Below are positions 1-7,810 of a stretch of 64,000 bases of DNA, in pieces. The position numbers and the translations under genes are program-made. The notes beneath the pieces are model-generated. The model did not search any database, was not told the origin of the DNA, and worked only from the letters and a program-made list of their open reading frames with translations. Position 1 is the stretch's first letter. Each line of letters opens with the position of its first letter. Origin of the DNA: CAWEYO01 sp963813315 (GTDB lineage Bacteria; Pseudomonadota; Alphaproteobacteria; Rhizobiales; Rhizobiaceae); contig CAWEYO010000005.1 of the NCBI GenBank assembly GCA_963813315.1, positions 248,001-312,000 on the forward strand. Reading direction: 5' to 3'.

Positions 1-30
1 CAAAGGCGGCAGCCGCTGGTATGAGACAAT

Positions 31-54
31 AAACGGCCCGCAGGCGGGCCGTTT
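31..54 (-). terminator. Probable intrinsic terminator
   Basis: A perfect GC-rich hairpin (cggcccgc / gcgggccg with a 2-nt loop, extended by aaa/ttt) lies just beyond the stop of the minus-strand gene ending at 77. On the minus strand it is followed by a short T-rich stretch, and a run of T precedes it, so it could act in both directions. Confidence 0.7.
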
Positions 55-76
55 AAAAAAATGCCCGTACGCTGCC

Positions 77-554
77 TTACTGTGCGGGTGCTGCGGGCTG
101 AGCGGGCTCAGCCGGAGCGGTAGCATCCGGGGCAGGAGCCATGGTGTCCGAGGGCGCCGTCGCGGGAGGCGTGGCCGGCTCAGCCGGAGCGGTTGCATCA
201 GGCGCGGGAGCCATGGTGTCCGAGGGTGCCGTTGCTGGAGGCGTGGCGGGCTCGGCCGGTGCGGTTGCGTCAGGCGCGGTCTCGGTTGTCGCCGGAGGCG
301 CAGCCTCATCGGTGGTGGTCGGCGAGCCGCCCGCGAACATGAAATAGGCGATGACGGCAAGAACGGCGATGACAGCCGCAACAAGAATGCCGTTGGTGGC
401 TGTGGATGAACCGACCTTGCGACTGTCGATGCGCGGATCGGGAGCGGAGGGGCGAGTATATGGATCCAATGGATCGGAGTTCCGCCGGCGGCAAAGGACT
501 TATAGGATCGAGCCGCGGATCGCGTGGATCTGGATTTCGGACAGGCGTAGCCAT
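77..554 (-). pseudogene. Frameshifted Pro/Ala-repeat single-pass membrane protein
   Basis: Two minus-strand frames together make one protein. The N-terminal frame begins at ATG 554 behind a strong ribosome site (ggagg) and reads MATPVRNPDPRDPRLDP. The second frame picks up at about 469 with DPYTRPSAPDPRIDSRKVG, followed by a membrane helix (GILVAAVIAVLAVIAYFMF) and a long Ala/Pro/Thr tail built from a 24-residue repeat. The DPRDPRLDP and DPYTRP...DPRIDS segments belong together in a family of small rhizobial membrane proteins that I recognise only as hypothetical. A one-base indel between about 470 and 495 separates them. The second frame has only a TTG start at 469, with no good ribosome site, so an independent gene is less likely. 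Function unknown. The inferred topology is a short cytoplasmic N-terminus, one helix and an exported proline-rich tail. Confidence 0.6.
108..290 (-). repeat. 72-bp in-frame tandem repeat
   Basis: A 72-bp unit starts at 108 and again at 180, with a third partial copy from 252. It codes for the 24-residue unit DATAPAEPATPPATAPSDTM with PAP linkers. The first two copies differ at only a few bases, so the array is recent or homogenised, and copy number may vary between strains. Confidence 0.85.
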
Positions 555-655
555 TGCGGTTCCTCCGTAATTTCGGATGCAAGCACAACGCGCGAGACGG
601 AAAACGGTTTCATAGGGCTGCGCGGTGGGACGCGCGACGCTGACCATGCGGCGGA

Positions 656-1738
656 TCAATTCACGGCAGTAACGGTGTAGCCTGCCTTGCGGAACAGTTC
701 GACAAGCCCTTCGGCCCCCGGAAGGTGCAGCGCGCCCACAGCGATGAAGGCTTTGCCGCCGGCAAGGATCGGCTCGGCGCGCTCGACCATCATCCTGTTG
801 CGGGCTGTGATCATCGTCTGCTCGAAGGCCGCATAGCCGGCCTCATCTTCAAGGCCGCCCGGCATCGACGCGAGCAGCGGCCAGAACGTGCCGGTGTCGC
901 CGTTCACGTAAAGAACGATCATGGTTTCGATGACATCGTCGATACGATCGCCGAGCTTCAGCGTGTCGACCAAACCCTTGATGTGAAAATTCATCGGCAG
1001 CGATGCCATCGCCTCAAGCTGGCTCATGGCCGTCTCCAGCCCCTGCAGCGATTTCCCCGCCGCCTTCGCATCTTCCGCAAGGCTGACGTCCAGCACTGGA
1101 GCGCCAGTCGCCTGGCGGGCGAGTTCGCAGGCCGGCAGCGCAAGCATGGCCGACAACATCCACGGCTTCATCCGGGCGACGCTCGCCGGCGCTATACCTC
1201 GCCGGTCGAGCGCTCTGTTCACGCCTTCGATCTCTCTCGGCGGCAACAGGGAGGCAAGGGTCGTGCCGTCGGTAAACATGGTAAGCTCGGGCTTCTGCAT
1301 GAGCGCGGCTATCATCCGGGTTCGGTCAAGCACGTCAGTCGTCTCGATCACCACGGTTTCCGATGCCGTGAAGGCTTTGCGTGCTGTCGGAGTAAGCGTG
1401 GTCACACGCGGATCGGTCATGTGCATCGTACCGAACAGATACGATGACCGGCCATCCTTCTCGATCCTCCAGAGGAGGCCCTTGCCGTTCGGCACTTTTG
1501 CGGCTTTGGCGCGGATCGCCGCGATCGCCTGGGGTTCGTTGCTCGCGAGCGCGGCCATCATGTCCTTGCCGGTGCAGGCAGGAATCTCCGCCCGCGCCCT
1601 GTCGGTGGCGAGCGCCATTGCGACGATGAGTGAGACCAGAAACAGGGCGTTGACCGCTGCAAGCAGTTTCAGTGTCGCAAGGGCCGCCCTGTCCAAAACG
1701 GCGACGATGGGCTTCATGGCGCCAAGTCCTACATTCAA
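656..1738 (-). CDS. TraB/GumN family protein
   Basis: A 360-residue protein of the TraB/GumN family (PF01963), a conserved group whose biochemical role in bacteria is unsettled; some members resemble metal-dependent proteases. Visible hallmarks are LLWRIEKDGRSSYLFGTMHM near residue 90 and the closing GALHLPGAEGLVELFRKAGY. The GTMH and GALHLPG histidine motifs are the family's presumed metal-binding signatures. An N-terminal hydrophobic stretch (LLAAVNALFLVSLIVAMALA) is a signal peptide or anchor, so the protein is probably periplasmic. The first ATG is at 1738; a second in-frame ATG at 1717 (MKPIVAVLD) is equally plausible. It precedes the broken repeat protein on the same strand and lies downstream of xerC, also on the same strand. 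Confidence 0.82.
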   Translation of the reverse strand: MNVGLGAMKPIVAVLDRAALATLKLLAAVNALFLVSLIVAMALATDRARAEIPACTGKDMMAALASNEPQAIAAIRAKAAKVPNGKGLLWRIEKDGRSSYLFGTMHMTDPRVTTLTPTARKAFTASETVVIETTDVLDRTRMIAALMQKPELTMFTDGTTLASLLPPREIEGVNRALDRRGIAPASVARMKPWMLSAMLALPACELARQATGAPVLDVSLAEDAKAAGKSLQGLETAMSQLEAMASLPMNFHIKGLVDTLKLGDRIDDVIETMIVLYVNGDTGTFWPLLASMPGGLEDEAGYAAFEQTMITARNRMMVERAEPILAGGKAFIAVGALHLPGAEGLVELFRKAGYTVTAVN

Positions 1739-1788
1739 AATGCGGCGAAACGGTTAATCCGCGATGGAGAATTGTCGCGATCGAGGTG

Positions 1789-2727
1789 TCATGCGCGGGG
1801 ATGCGCGGCCTCGTAGATTTCAAGCAGGCGAGCGGTGTCGACGCCCGTGTAGATTTGCGTGGTGGAGAGGCTCGCATGGCCGAGCAATTCCTGGATGGTC
1901 CTGAGGTCGCCGCCGCGGCCCAGCAGATGCGTCGCGAAGGAATGCCGCAGCGCATGGGGTGTCGCCGTGGCGGGCAGATTGAGTGCGGATCGCAGCTTCC
2001 GCATCTCGCGCTGCACAATTGCAGGGTTGAGCGGGCCTCCGCGCGCGCCCCGGAACAACAATCCCTCGGGCTCGGGATGATAAGGGCATAGCCGGCGGTA
2101 TTCGGCAACCGCCTGCAAGGCTACGGGAAGCACCGGCACGAGGCGTGTCTTGCCGCCCTTGCCTGTCACGCGAAGCACGCTGTCGTCGGAACCGGCAAGC
2201 TCGGCACCCGACAGGCCGAGCGCCTCGGAAATGCGCAGGCCCGATCCGTAGAGAAGTGTCAGGACCGCAGCGTTGCGGGCCGCGATCCAGGGCTCCTCCG
2301 CAAGCTGTTCCCCGGATGAAACGACGCGCCTGGCATCGCCGACACTCAACGGCTTCGGCAGCGATTTCGGCTGCTTGGGAGCGCGCAGCGCGGCAGCACC
2401 GGCGGCATTGGCCAAACCGCGCCTTTCCAGAAAGCGCAGGAAGGAGCGAACGCCGGCAAGGCCGCGTCCAAGCGTCCGCGGGCCGACGCCGCCCGAGCGC
2501 CGCCATGCCAGGTAGGCGCGCAGGTCCGCCGTCCGCAGCTCCTTGATGTCCGAAATGCCGGGCGGGCCACCGCAATGCCCGGTGAGAAACTGGAAAAACT
2601 GGCGCGTGTCCCGCTCATAAGCGTCGAGGGTAAGCGCAGCCAGGCGCCGCTCCCCGCCGAGCATCTTCAGCCAGTCGGCGCGGGCGTCGAGAAGGTCCTG
2701 TCCGGCGCAGATGAGGAATTCCTGCAT
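1789..2727 (-). CDS. xerC: Tyrosine recombinase XerC
   Basis: A site-specific tyrosine recombinase of the XerC/XerD type. It resolves chromosome dimers at dif during division, acting with its partner Xer protein and FtsK. The SAM-like core-binding domain occupies roughly the first 110 residues. The catalytic set is visible: Arg in GSGLRISEALGL, Lys in the TGKGGKTRLVPV hairpin, HALRHSFATHLL, then LLGHASLSTTQIYTGV carrying the last His and the nucleophilic Tyr. The frame is open to 2796, but starting at ATG 2727 (MQEFLICAGQ) gives 312 residues, the usual XerC length. It is transcribed away from rimM, with about 116 bp between them. XerC rather than XerD is assigned on overall resemblance only. 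Confidence 0.9.
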   Translation of the reverse strand: MQEFLICAGQDLLDARADWLKMLGGERRLAALTLDAYERDTRQFFQFLTGHCGGPPGISDIKELRTADLRAYLAWRRSGGVGPRTLGRGLAGVRSFLRFLERRGLANAAGAAALRAPKQPKSLPKPLSVGDARRVVSSGEQLAEEPWIAARNAAVLTLLYGSGLRISEALGLSGAELAGSDDSVLRVTGKGGKTRLVPVLPVALQAVAEYRRLCPYHPEPEGLLFRGARGGPLNPAIVQREMRKLRSALNLPATATPHALRHSFATHLLGRGGDLRTIQELLGHASLSTTQIYTGVDTARLLEIYEAAHPRA

Positions 2728-2843
2728 GGCGGCTCGCGATTCGATTACCGGCCTATGCTGAGTGCGCCCGGTTAGCATGTGGTGAATGCCGATCATTGAA
2801 AACGATCTGGCCGGGCGCTAGAGACAGGCAAAGGAGCAAAGCG

Positions 2844-3464
2844 ATGCCGAAGCCCAAAAATCCTGTTCAGTTGGCCGTCATCGGTGCGGCACACGGCATC
2901 AAAGGCCAAGTGCGTGTCAAGACATATACCGCTGATCCTCTGGGGCTGGGCGGCTACGGGCCGCTTCATGCCAAGGACGGGCGGGTGTTCGAGATCGCCG
3001 ACATAAGGCCGCAAGGCACGGTGGTGGTGGCTCGTTTCAAAGGCGTCAACGACCGCAACGCGGCCGAAGCATTGACTGGCACTGCGCTCTTCGTCGACCG
3101 CTCCGCATTGCCCGCGGACCTCGAAGATGAGGAATTCTACCATGCCGATCTCGTCGGTCTCGATATCTGCGATAACGCCGGCGCGGTAATCGGCCGGGTG
3201 ACTTCAGTCCAGAATTTCGGGGGTGGCGACATCCTGGAAGCCGCGCTTGTGGGACACGGCGATGTGCTGATTCCCTTTACAAAGGCTGCTGTACCGGAGG
3301 TATCCCTTTCGAGGCGCTCGATCACGATAGACCCCATCGCGGCGGGGCTTGTCGACGACGAGGACGTTGACAATGGATCGCGTTCGGATTTCGGCGCGGC
3401 AAAGAGCGGTTTTGTCCTGGAGCGGCGTCCCCGCGGGCCGACGGACGCCGGGGGCAACCGGTGA
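2844..3464 (+). CDS. rimM: Ribosome maturation factor RimM
   Basis: RimM binds ribosomal protein S19 and helps mature the 30S subunit head. The start is ATG 2844 (MPKPKNPVQLAVIGAAHGIK) because aaggag sits just upstream; an upstream TTG at 2796 in the same frame has no such site. The N-terminal RimM barrel holds the GAAHGIKGQVRVKT signature. The C-terminal PRC-barrel-like domain begins near EFYHADLVGLDICD and contains NFGGGDILE. The 206-residue length is normal, with a short basic tail. The stop overlaps the GTG start of trmD by 4 bp, so the two are translationally coupled. Confidence 0.95.
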   Translation: MPKPKNPVQLAVIGAAHGIKGQVRVKTYTADPLGLGGYGPLHAKDGRVFEIADIRPQGTVVVARFKGVNDRNAAEALTGTALFVDRSALPADLEDEEFYHADLVGLDICDNAGAVIGRVTSVQNFGGGDILEAALVGHGDVLIPFTKAAVPEVSLSRRSITIDPIAAGLVDDEDVDNGSRSDFGAAKSGFVLERRPRGPTDAGGNR

Positions 3465-4186
3465 CGTTCCGCGCTACGGTCCTGACGCTCTATCCTGAGA
3501 TGTTTCCCGGCGCGCTCGGTCTTTCGCTTTCCGGGCGGGCGCTGGAAGCTGGAACCTGGTCGCTGGAGGCCATCCAGATTCGCGATTTCGCCGCCGACCG
3601 GCATCGCACGGTTGACGACACGCCGGCCGGCGGCGGACCCGGCATGGTGATGCGCGCCGACATTATCGCCAAGGCGATCGATGCCGCGTCGCCGCAAGGC
3701 GATCCGCGTCCCAGGTTCCTGATGAGCCCGCGCGGCCGCCCCTTGACGCAGGCGCATGTCCGCGAGATCGCAGCGGGGCCGGGCGCGGTGATTCTTTGCG
3801 GCCGGTTCGAAGGCGTGGACCAGCGTGTGATCGAGGCGCGGGGCCTGGAGGAGGTCTCGATCGGCGACTACATCCTTTCCGGCGGCGAGATCGCGGCGCA
3901 TGTCCTGCTCGATGCAGTCGTGCGCCTGCTGCCGGGCGTCATGGGCAATCAAGCCTCGGGCACGGAAGAGAGCTTCGAGAGCGGGCTGCTGGAGCATCCA
4001 CACTATACGCGCCCGCAGCTCTTCGAGGGCCGCGCGATCCCCGATGTGCTGACCTCGGGCAATCACGCACGCATCGCTCAATGGCGCGATGAACAGGCTG
4101 AAAGGCTGACCGCCGAACGCCGGCCGGACCTGATCGCTTTGCGCAGAAAGGCCGGATCGGGGAAAAAAGACGCCTCCGGCGCGTGA
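3461..4186 (+). CDS. trmD: tRNA (guanine-N1-)-methyltransferase TrmD
   Basis: TrmD methylates G37 next to the anticodon using S-adenosylmethionine, which prevents +1 frameshifting, and is usually essential. It starts with GTG at 3461, overlapping the rimM stop by 4 bp, and is 241 residues long. The SPOUT knot region is clear: LCGRFEGVDQRVIEARGLEE followed by SIGDYILSGGE and LLPGVMGN. The early TLYPEMFPG motif and DDTPAGGGPGMVM are also typical. It is followed after 192 bp by rplS. The frame is intact, in contrast with many genes elsewhere in the window. Confidence 0.96.
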   Translation: MTFRATVLTLYPEMFPGALGLSLSGRALEAGTWSLEAIQIRDFAADRHRTVDDTPAGGGPGMVMRADIIAKAIDAASPQGDPRPRFLMSPRGRPLTQAHVREIAAGPGAVILCGRFEGVDQRVIEARGLEEVSIGDYILSGGEIAAHVLLDAVVRLLPGVMGNQASGTEESFESGLLEHPHYTRPQLFEGRAIPDVLTSGNHARIAQWRDEQAERLTAERRPDLIALRRKAGSGKKDASGA

Positions 4187-4378
4187 CAAACGCCGTGGAA
4201 ACGTGTAAGTGCGCGCCCGAACTGGGAGAACAAACTTCCAGGCCCGTCAATAAGAACGGTGAATTCGCCCCTGCCTCTTCCGGCCGTAAGGGAGGAGAGG
4301 CATAGCCGCGCGGTCGAGGGACTGCAAGGCAAGGGCTGGGCGCTCTGGCTGTCGAGAAGCAAGAAGAGGTAGTTCGAG

Positions 4379-4915
4379 ATGGACATCATCCGTCAGCTCG
4401 AGGCCGAGCAGGCCGCGAAGATCGAAGCGAAGCGCAAGCTCCCCGAATTCCAGCCGGGCGACACGGTGCGCGTTCAGGTGCGTGTCACCGAAGGCACGCG
4501 CACGCGCGTTCAGGCTTATGAGGGCGTCGTCATCGCCCGTTCGGGATCGGGGTTCCAGGAAAACTTCACGGTCCGCAAGATTTCCTATGGTGAGGGCGTG
4601 GAACGCGTGTTCCCCGTATACTCGCCGATGGTCGAGGGCGTCGAGATCGTGCGCCGCGGCAAGGTGCGCCGCGCCAAGCTCTATTACCTGCGCGACCGTC
4701 GCGGCAAGTCGGCCCGCATCTCGGAAAACACCGGCGTTCGCGCCCGCAAGCTGAACGACGCCGAGCGGGACGCGCTGAACGCCGAAAAGGCGAGGATCGA
4801 GGCCGAAAAGATCGCAGCCGCGCAAGCGCTGGCCGCCGAGAAGGCCGCGCAGGAAGCCGCGGAAGCCAAGGCGGCCGCCGAGGCCGCGGCGCAGGCCGAA
4901 AAGGCCGCCGAGTAA
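4379..4915 (+). CDS. rplS: 50S ribosomal protein L19
   Basis: L19 sits at the 30S-50S interface. The conserved core covers residues 1-115, with PGDTVRVQVRVTEGTR, QAYEGVVIARSG, VERVFPVYSP and the basic KVRRAKLYYLRDRRGK. After it comes a tail of about 60 residues made almost only of Ala, Glu and Lys, predicted to be a helix or coiled coil; such tails are common in Rhizobiales L19. The preceding 192 bp contain an imperfect hairpin at about 4272-4302 (gcctcttcc / ggaggagaggc). It could be a leader structure or a processing site, but I cannot assign it. An agaggtag stretch precedes the ATG. Confidence 0.95.
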   Translation: MDIIRQLEAEQAAKIEAKRKLPEFQPGDTVRVQVRVTEGTRTRVQAYEGVVIARSGSGFQENFTVRKISYGEGVERVFPVYSPMVEGVEIVRRGKVRRAKLYYLRDRRGKSARISENTGVRARKLNDAERDALNAEKARIEAEKIAAAQALAAEKAAQEAAEAKAAAEAAAQAEKAAE

Positions 4916-4939
4916 CATTTCTTCAGTTTGCAGCCAGCA

Positions 4940-5348
4940 CCCCCCTCTGGCCTGCCGGCCATCTCCCCCGCAAGGAGGGAGATTATTCGCTTCGTCGTCT
5001 CCAGCGCTGCGGCAACGACGGTGATTGGCGAAAGCCGACCGGCCAGCTGATCTCCCCCCTTGCGGGGGAGATGGCCGGCAGGCCAGAGGGGGGCGCTGTC
5101 CCGCCAGCGTTTCCACGATGCGGTAGGCCTCCCGGGACCGACATCATGCGGCATGGCGCACCTCAATGCCGCATGATGTCGAGGAAAGCGCTCTACGTTG
5201 CCCCCCTCTGTCCTGCCGGACATCTCCCCCGCAAGGAGGGAGATCAGCCGGCGCGTCGGGTTTCGCCAGTCGCCGTCGCTCTCCCCCGTTCACCGTGCAC
5301 TGCCACGCACCCCCCCTCTGTCCACATCTCCCCCTCAAGGGGGGAGAT
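4940..5348. repeat. Cluster of four copies of a 38-44 bp palindromic intergenic repeat
   Basis: Four copies of one element lie between rplS and the first RTX gene: 4940-4983 (plus), 5050-5093 (inverted), 5201-5244 (plus) and 5311-5348 (plus, internally shortened). The shared core is a ccccctctg arm, a tgccggccatctcccccgc middle and a gggagat end, and the cctcccc/ggggag parts can pair within each copy. Copies 1 and 2 face each other and could form a long cruciform. This is a dispersed rhizobial-type intergenic repeat, not a mobile element with a gene of its own. No coding sequence is seen from 4916 to 5500. Confidence 0.85.
5139..5181. repeat. 16-bp perfect inverted repeat
   Basis: The arm cgacatcatgcggcat (5139-5154) is matched exactly by its reverse complement at 5166-5181, leaving an 11-nt loop (ggcgcacctca). 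It lies between repeat copies 2 and 3. It has no T-tract, so it is not an obvious terminator; it could be a protein site or another small palindromic element. Confidence 0.8.
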
Positions 5349-5381
5349 TAGCCGGCGCATTGGGTTTCGCCCGTCGCCATT

Positions 5382-5410
5382 CACTACTCACTACTCACTA
5401 CTCACTACTC
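5382..5410. repeat. 7-bp tandem repeat (cactact x4)
   Basis: Four head-to-tail copies of cactact followed by one further base. The region is non-coding and the array is a candidate for slippage. The following stretch (ccctcactattcaccatccacc) is a degenerate continuation. Confidence 0.85.
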
Positions 5411-5827
5411 CCTCACTATTCACCATCCACCGCCGCTCGGCGCCTGCCTTTCCGCACTAGAAGGCAACAAATGTGCACGGAACGCCATTACCGTCCGTTT
5501 CGCTAATATGGTAGGGAATGATGCTTCAGCCAGACGAGAGAAAATGAAGCCGGGCTTAGGCGGGCGAAACGAAAAGCGCGAAAAGCGTCGTCAGGCGAAG
5601 ATGAAAAGCATCGGCAACAGTGCTGAGCTTACAGCATTCCTTTGCGGACCGGTCGTAAGCAAGATTTGCGGCGGGTTTTCTTCTGTGCCGGCTGCGGTCG
5701 GTGCATTGGCGTTTGTCGGGGGCAATTCCACGGCAACAGGGCATGATCCCGAAAGCCTCCAGGCTTTTCGGACAGGCTCATTCGCAAACAAAGGTCAGGG
5801 TGTGATCCTGAACCGAAGGTCGGCGCC

Positions 5828-7185
5828 GGCAAAGGCCGGCTGGCCAACACGATCATCGGCAACAGCGGCGCCAACGTAATTGATGGCGGCGCGGGTGCCG
5901 ACACGATCGACGGCGGCGCGGGCGCCGACAACATGATCGGCGGCGCCGGAGACGACATCTACGTCGTTGATGACGCCGGCGACACGGTCAATGAAACCGG
6001 GGCGGACGGCATCGAGACTATCATGGCGTCGGTTGACTTCAGCCTGATGACTTCGACGAAAGTGCTTGGCACTTTCGAGAAGCTGACGCTGACAGGCCTC
6101 GGCAACATCAAGGGCACAGGCAACGAGCTGGCCAACACGATCATCGGCAACAGCGGCGCCAACACGTTGAGCGGCGGCCTCGGCAACGACACGCTCGCTG
6201 GCGGGGTGGGCAACGACAATCTGCAGGGCGGCGCCGGCATCGACACGATGAGCGGCGGCGTCGGAAACGACACCTATGTCGTCGACAACCTCAAAGATAT
6301 CGTCGACGAGAAAATGGCGGGGCCGGCCTCGACACGGTGCAAACCGCGTTCACCACCAGCTTGGTGAATTCGACGGCGAATGCGAAGACTATGCTGGGCA
6401 CCTTCGAGAACCTGACGCTGACAGGCACCGGCAATATCAACGGCACGGGCAACGCAGCCGCCAACACGCTCACCGGCAATGCCGGCAAGAACGTGCTGAA
6501 TGGCGGTGCTGGCATGGATACGCTCGACGGCGGCAAGGGCACCGACAACATGATCGGCGGCGCCGGCAACGACACCTATGTCGTCGACAACATCAAGGAT
6601 ATCGTCAACGAGAAACTTGGCGGGGCCGGCCTCGACACCGTGCAGTCCTCGATCACATTCAGCCTGCTGAATGCGCCGGCGAATGCGAAGACTATGCTGG
6701 GCACCTTCGAGAACCTGACGCTTACAGGCGCTGGCAATATCAACGGCACGGGCAACACAGCCGCCAACACGCTCACCGGCAATGCCGGCAAGAACGTGCT
6801 GAATGGCGGTGCCGGCATCGATAAGCTTACCGGCGGTGCCGGCATCGATACGCTTACCGGCGGGGCGGGCAAGGATACGTTCCTCTTCAATGCTGCGTTG
6901 AATAAGGCCAACAATATCGACAAGATCACCGATTTCTCGGTGAAGGACGATACGATACAGCTGGAGAACGACGTATTCACTGCCCTGACGAAAGTCGGCG
7001 CGCTGGCCAAGGGCGCCTTCTGGATCGGTGCGGCGGCACACGATGCTGACGACCGCATCATCTACAACAAGGCGACCGGTGCGCTGAGCTACGACGCTGA
7101 TGGTAAAGGCGGCGCCGCGGCGGTCCAGTTTGCCACGCTGAGCAAGAGCCTGGTGCCCACCTTTGCCGACTTCGTGGTGGTGTAA
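5828..7185 (+). pseudogene. RTX-type calcium-binding repeat protein, frameshifted and lacking a clear start
   Basis: Two plus-strand frames form one RTX protein. The first, readable from about 5828, carries LANTIIGNSGA and nonapeptide blocks (GGAGADTIDGGAGADNMIGG, GGLGNDTLAGGVGNDNLQGG). The second runs to 7185 with further GGAGMDTLDGG-type repeats, three TYVVDN(I/L)KDIV modules and a C-terminal domain ending FADFVVV. Comparing the repeated module at 6300-6330 with its sister copy at 6600-6630 shows one base missing near 6314 (gagaaaatggcgggg against gagaaacttggcgggg). Upstream of 5828 no start in this frame gives RTX-like sequence, so the N-terminus is lost or displaced. GGxGxDxUx repeats bind calcium and usually mark type I secreted proteins; no ABC/MFP/TolC secretion genes lie nearby. 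The C-terminal about 100 residues closely match the other RTX protein ending at 39469. Confidence 0.8.
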
Positions 7186-7192
7186 GCGCCTG

Positions 7193-7305
7193 GCTCAAAA
7201 TGCGTCAGGGCGCGCGGCTGAAAGTGGTGACCTTGAGACCCGGAGCGGAGTGTACTTGACCGTATATGAGCTCCGGCAGCTCAAGGATCGCCATTTGCAG
7301 CCAGC
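7193..7305 (-). repeat. Diverged copy of a ~140-bp palindromic element
   Basis: This stretch, starting 8 bp after the RTX stop, lines up along its length with the reverse complement of the element at 57873-58013: ctcaaaatgcgtcaggg against ctcaaaattcgtcaggg, then tggtgac, ttgaga, ccggagcg, agtgtac and ccatttgcagcc in the same order. By eye it is roughly three-quarters identical. The outer inverted ends are degraded here. Confidence 0.75.
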
Positions 7306-7341
7306 CTTGTCGAACTTTCGATCAGTCTCCAACGGCTGATA

Positions 7342-7379
7342 CATCGGCCCGAAAATCCGCATCGGTTTTCGGGCCGATG
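7342..7379. repeat. 14-bp perfect inverted repeat
   Basis: catcggcccgaaaa (7342-7355) pairs exactly with ttttcgggccgatg (7366-7379) around a 10-nt loop. It lies between the degraded palindromic element and the 53-bp tandem array. It might terminate transcription of the RTX gene, but lacks a following T-tract. Confidence 0.7.
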
Positions 7380-7383
7380 CTTT

Positions 7384-7537
7384 AATGCATGTCGCCCAAA
7401 AGTGCGCAGCGGTTTTGGGATAACGACATGCACAGAAATGCATGTCGCCCAAAAGTGCGCAGCGGTTTTGGGATAACGACATGCACAGAAATGCATGTCG
7501 CCCAAAAGTGCGCAGCGGTTTTGGGATAACAACATGC
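7384..7537. repeat. Three tandem copies of a 53-bp hairpin repeat
   Basis: Units begin at 7384, 7437 and 7490. Each contains its own imperfect palindrome: tgcatgtcg and cccaaaa on the left pair with ttttggg and cgacatgca on the right. The first two units are identical; the third has decayed at its end. A single further copy lies at 36879. Adjacent units have no unique spacers, so this is not a CRISPR array. Confidence 0.9.
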
Positions 7538-7551
7538 CCAAAGACAATAGC

Positions 7552-7595
7552 CTAAAGCGCGTCGCATGAATCCGTTTCGCCGCGACACGCTTTAG
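7552..7595. repeat. Second palindrome of the composite repeat
   Basis: ctaaagcgcgtcgc ... gcgacacgctttag, with the inner atgaatccgtttc, forms a near-perfect hairpin. The same palindrome follows the same 53-bp-type unit at 36938-36985, so the two parts travel together as a composite intergenic element. From 7596 to 7810 nothing further is recognised apart from an unassigned promoter region. Confidence 0.8.
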
Positions 7596-7810
7596 CGGCT
7601 CGAAAACACGGGGTCGGGCAGCGCCGATCCGAATCAAGGTGAACAGAATTCGGTCCGACGCCAACAAAAAGTCACGATGACCGGTTTCGTATGATGCTTC
7701 CGCCGCTGCTGCTGCGCACGTGTCACACAGGCGATTGCCTGACTTGGCCGCCAAGTGTCGCGATGGTAAGAGGGGCTGATAGGTCTTGAACGTTTTCTGA
7801 GCAGGCAGAA

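Noticed and set aside
3137..4189. 350-codon open frame on the minus strand across rimM and trmD
   Set aside because: It is antisense to two unmistakable translation genes and its product resembles no family; long antisense frames are common in GC-rich DNA.
5508..5879. 123-codon plus-strand frame upstream of the first RTX fragment, considered as its N-terminus
   Set aside because: Its sequence shows no RTX character and includes palindromic repeat DNA (about 5745-5775); where it overlaps the RTX start it is in the wrong frame.
7384..7537. Possible CRISPR array
   Set aside because: The 53-bp units are directly adjacent and contain no unique spacers; each is a palindrome, and no cas genes are near.
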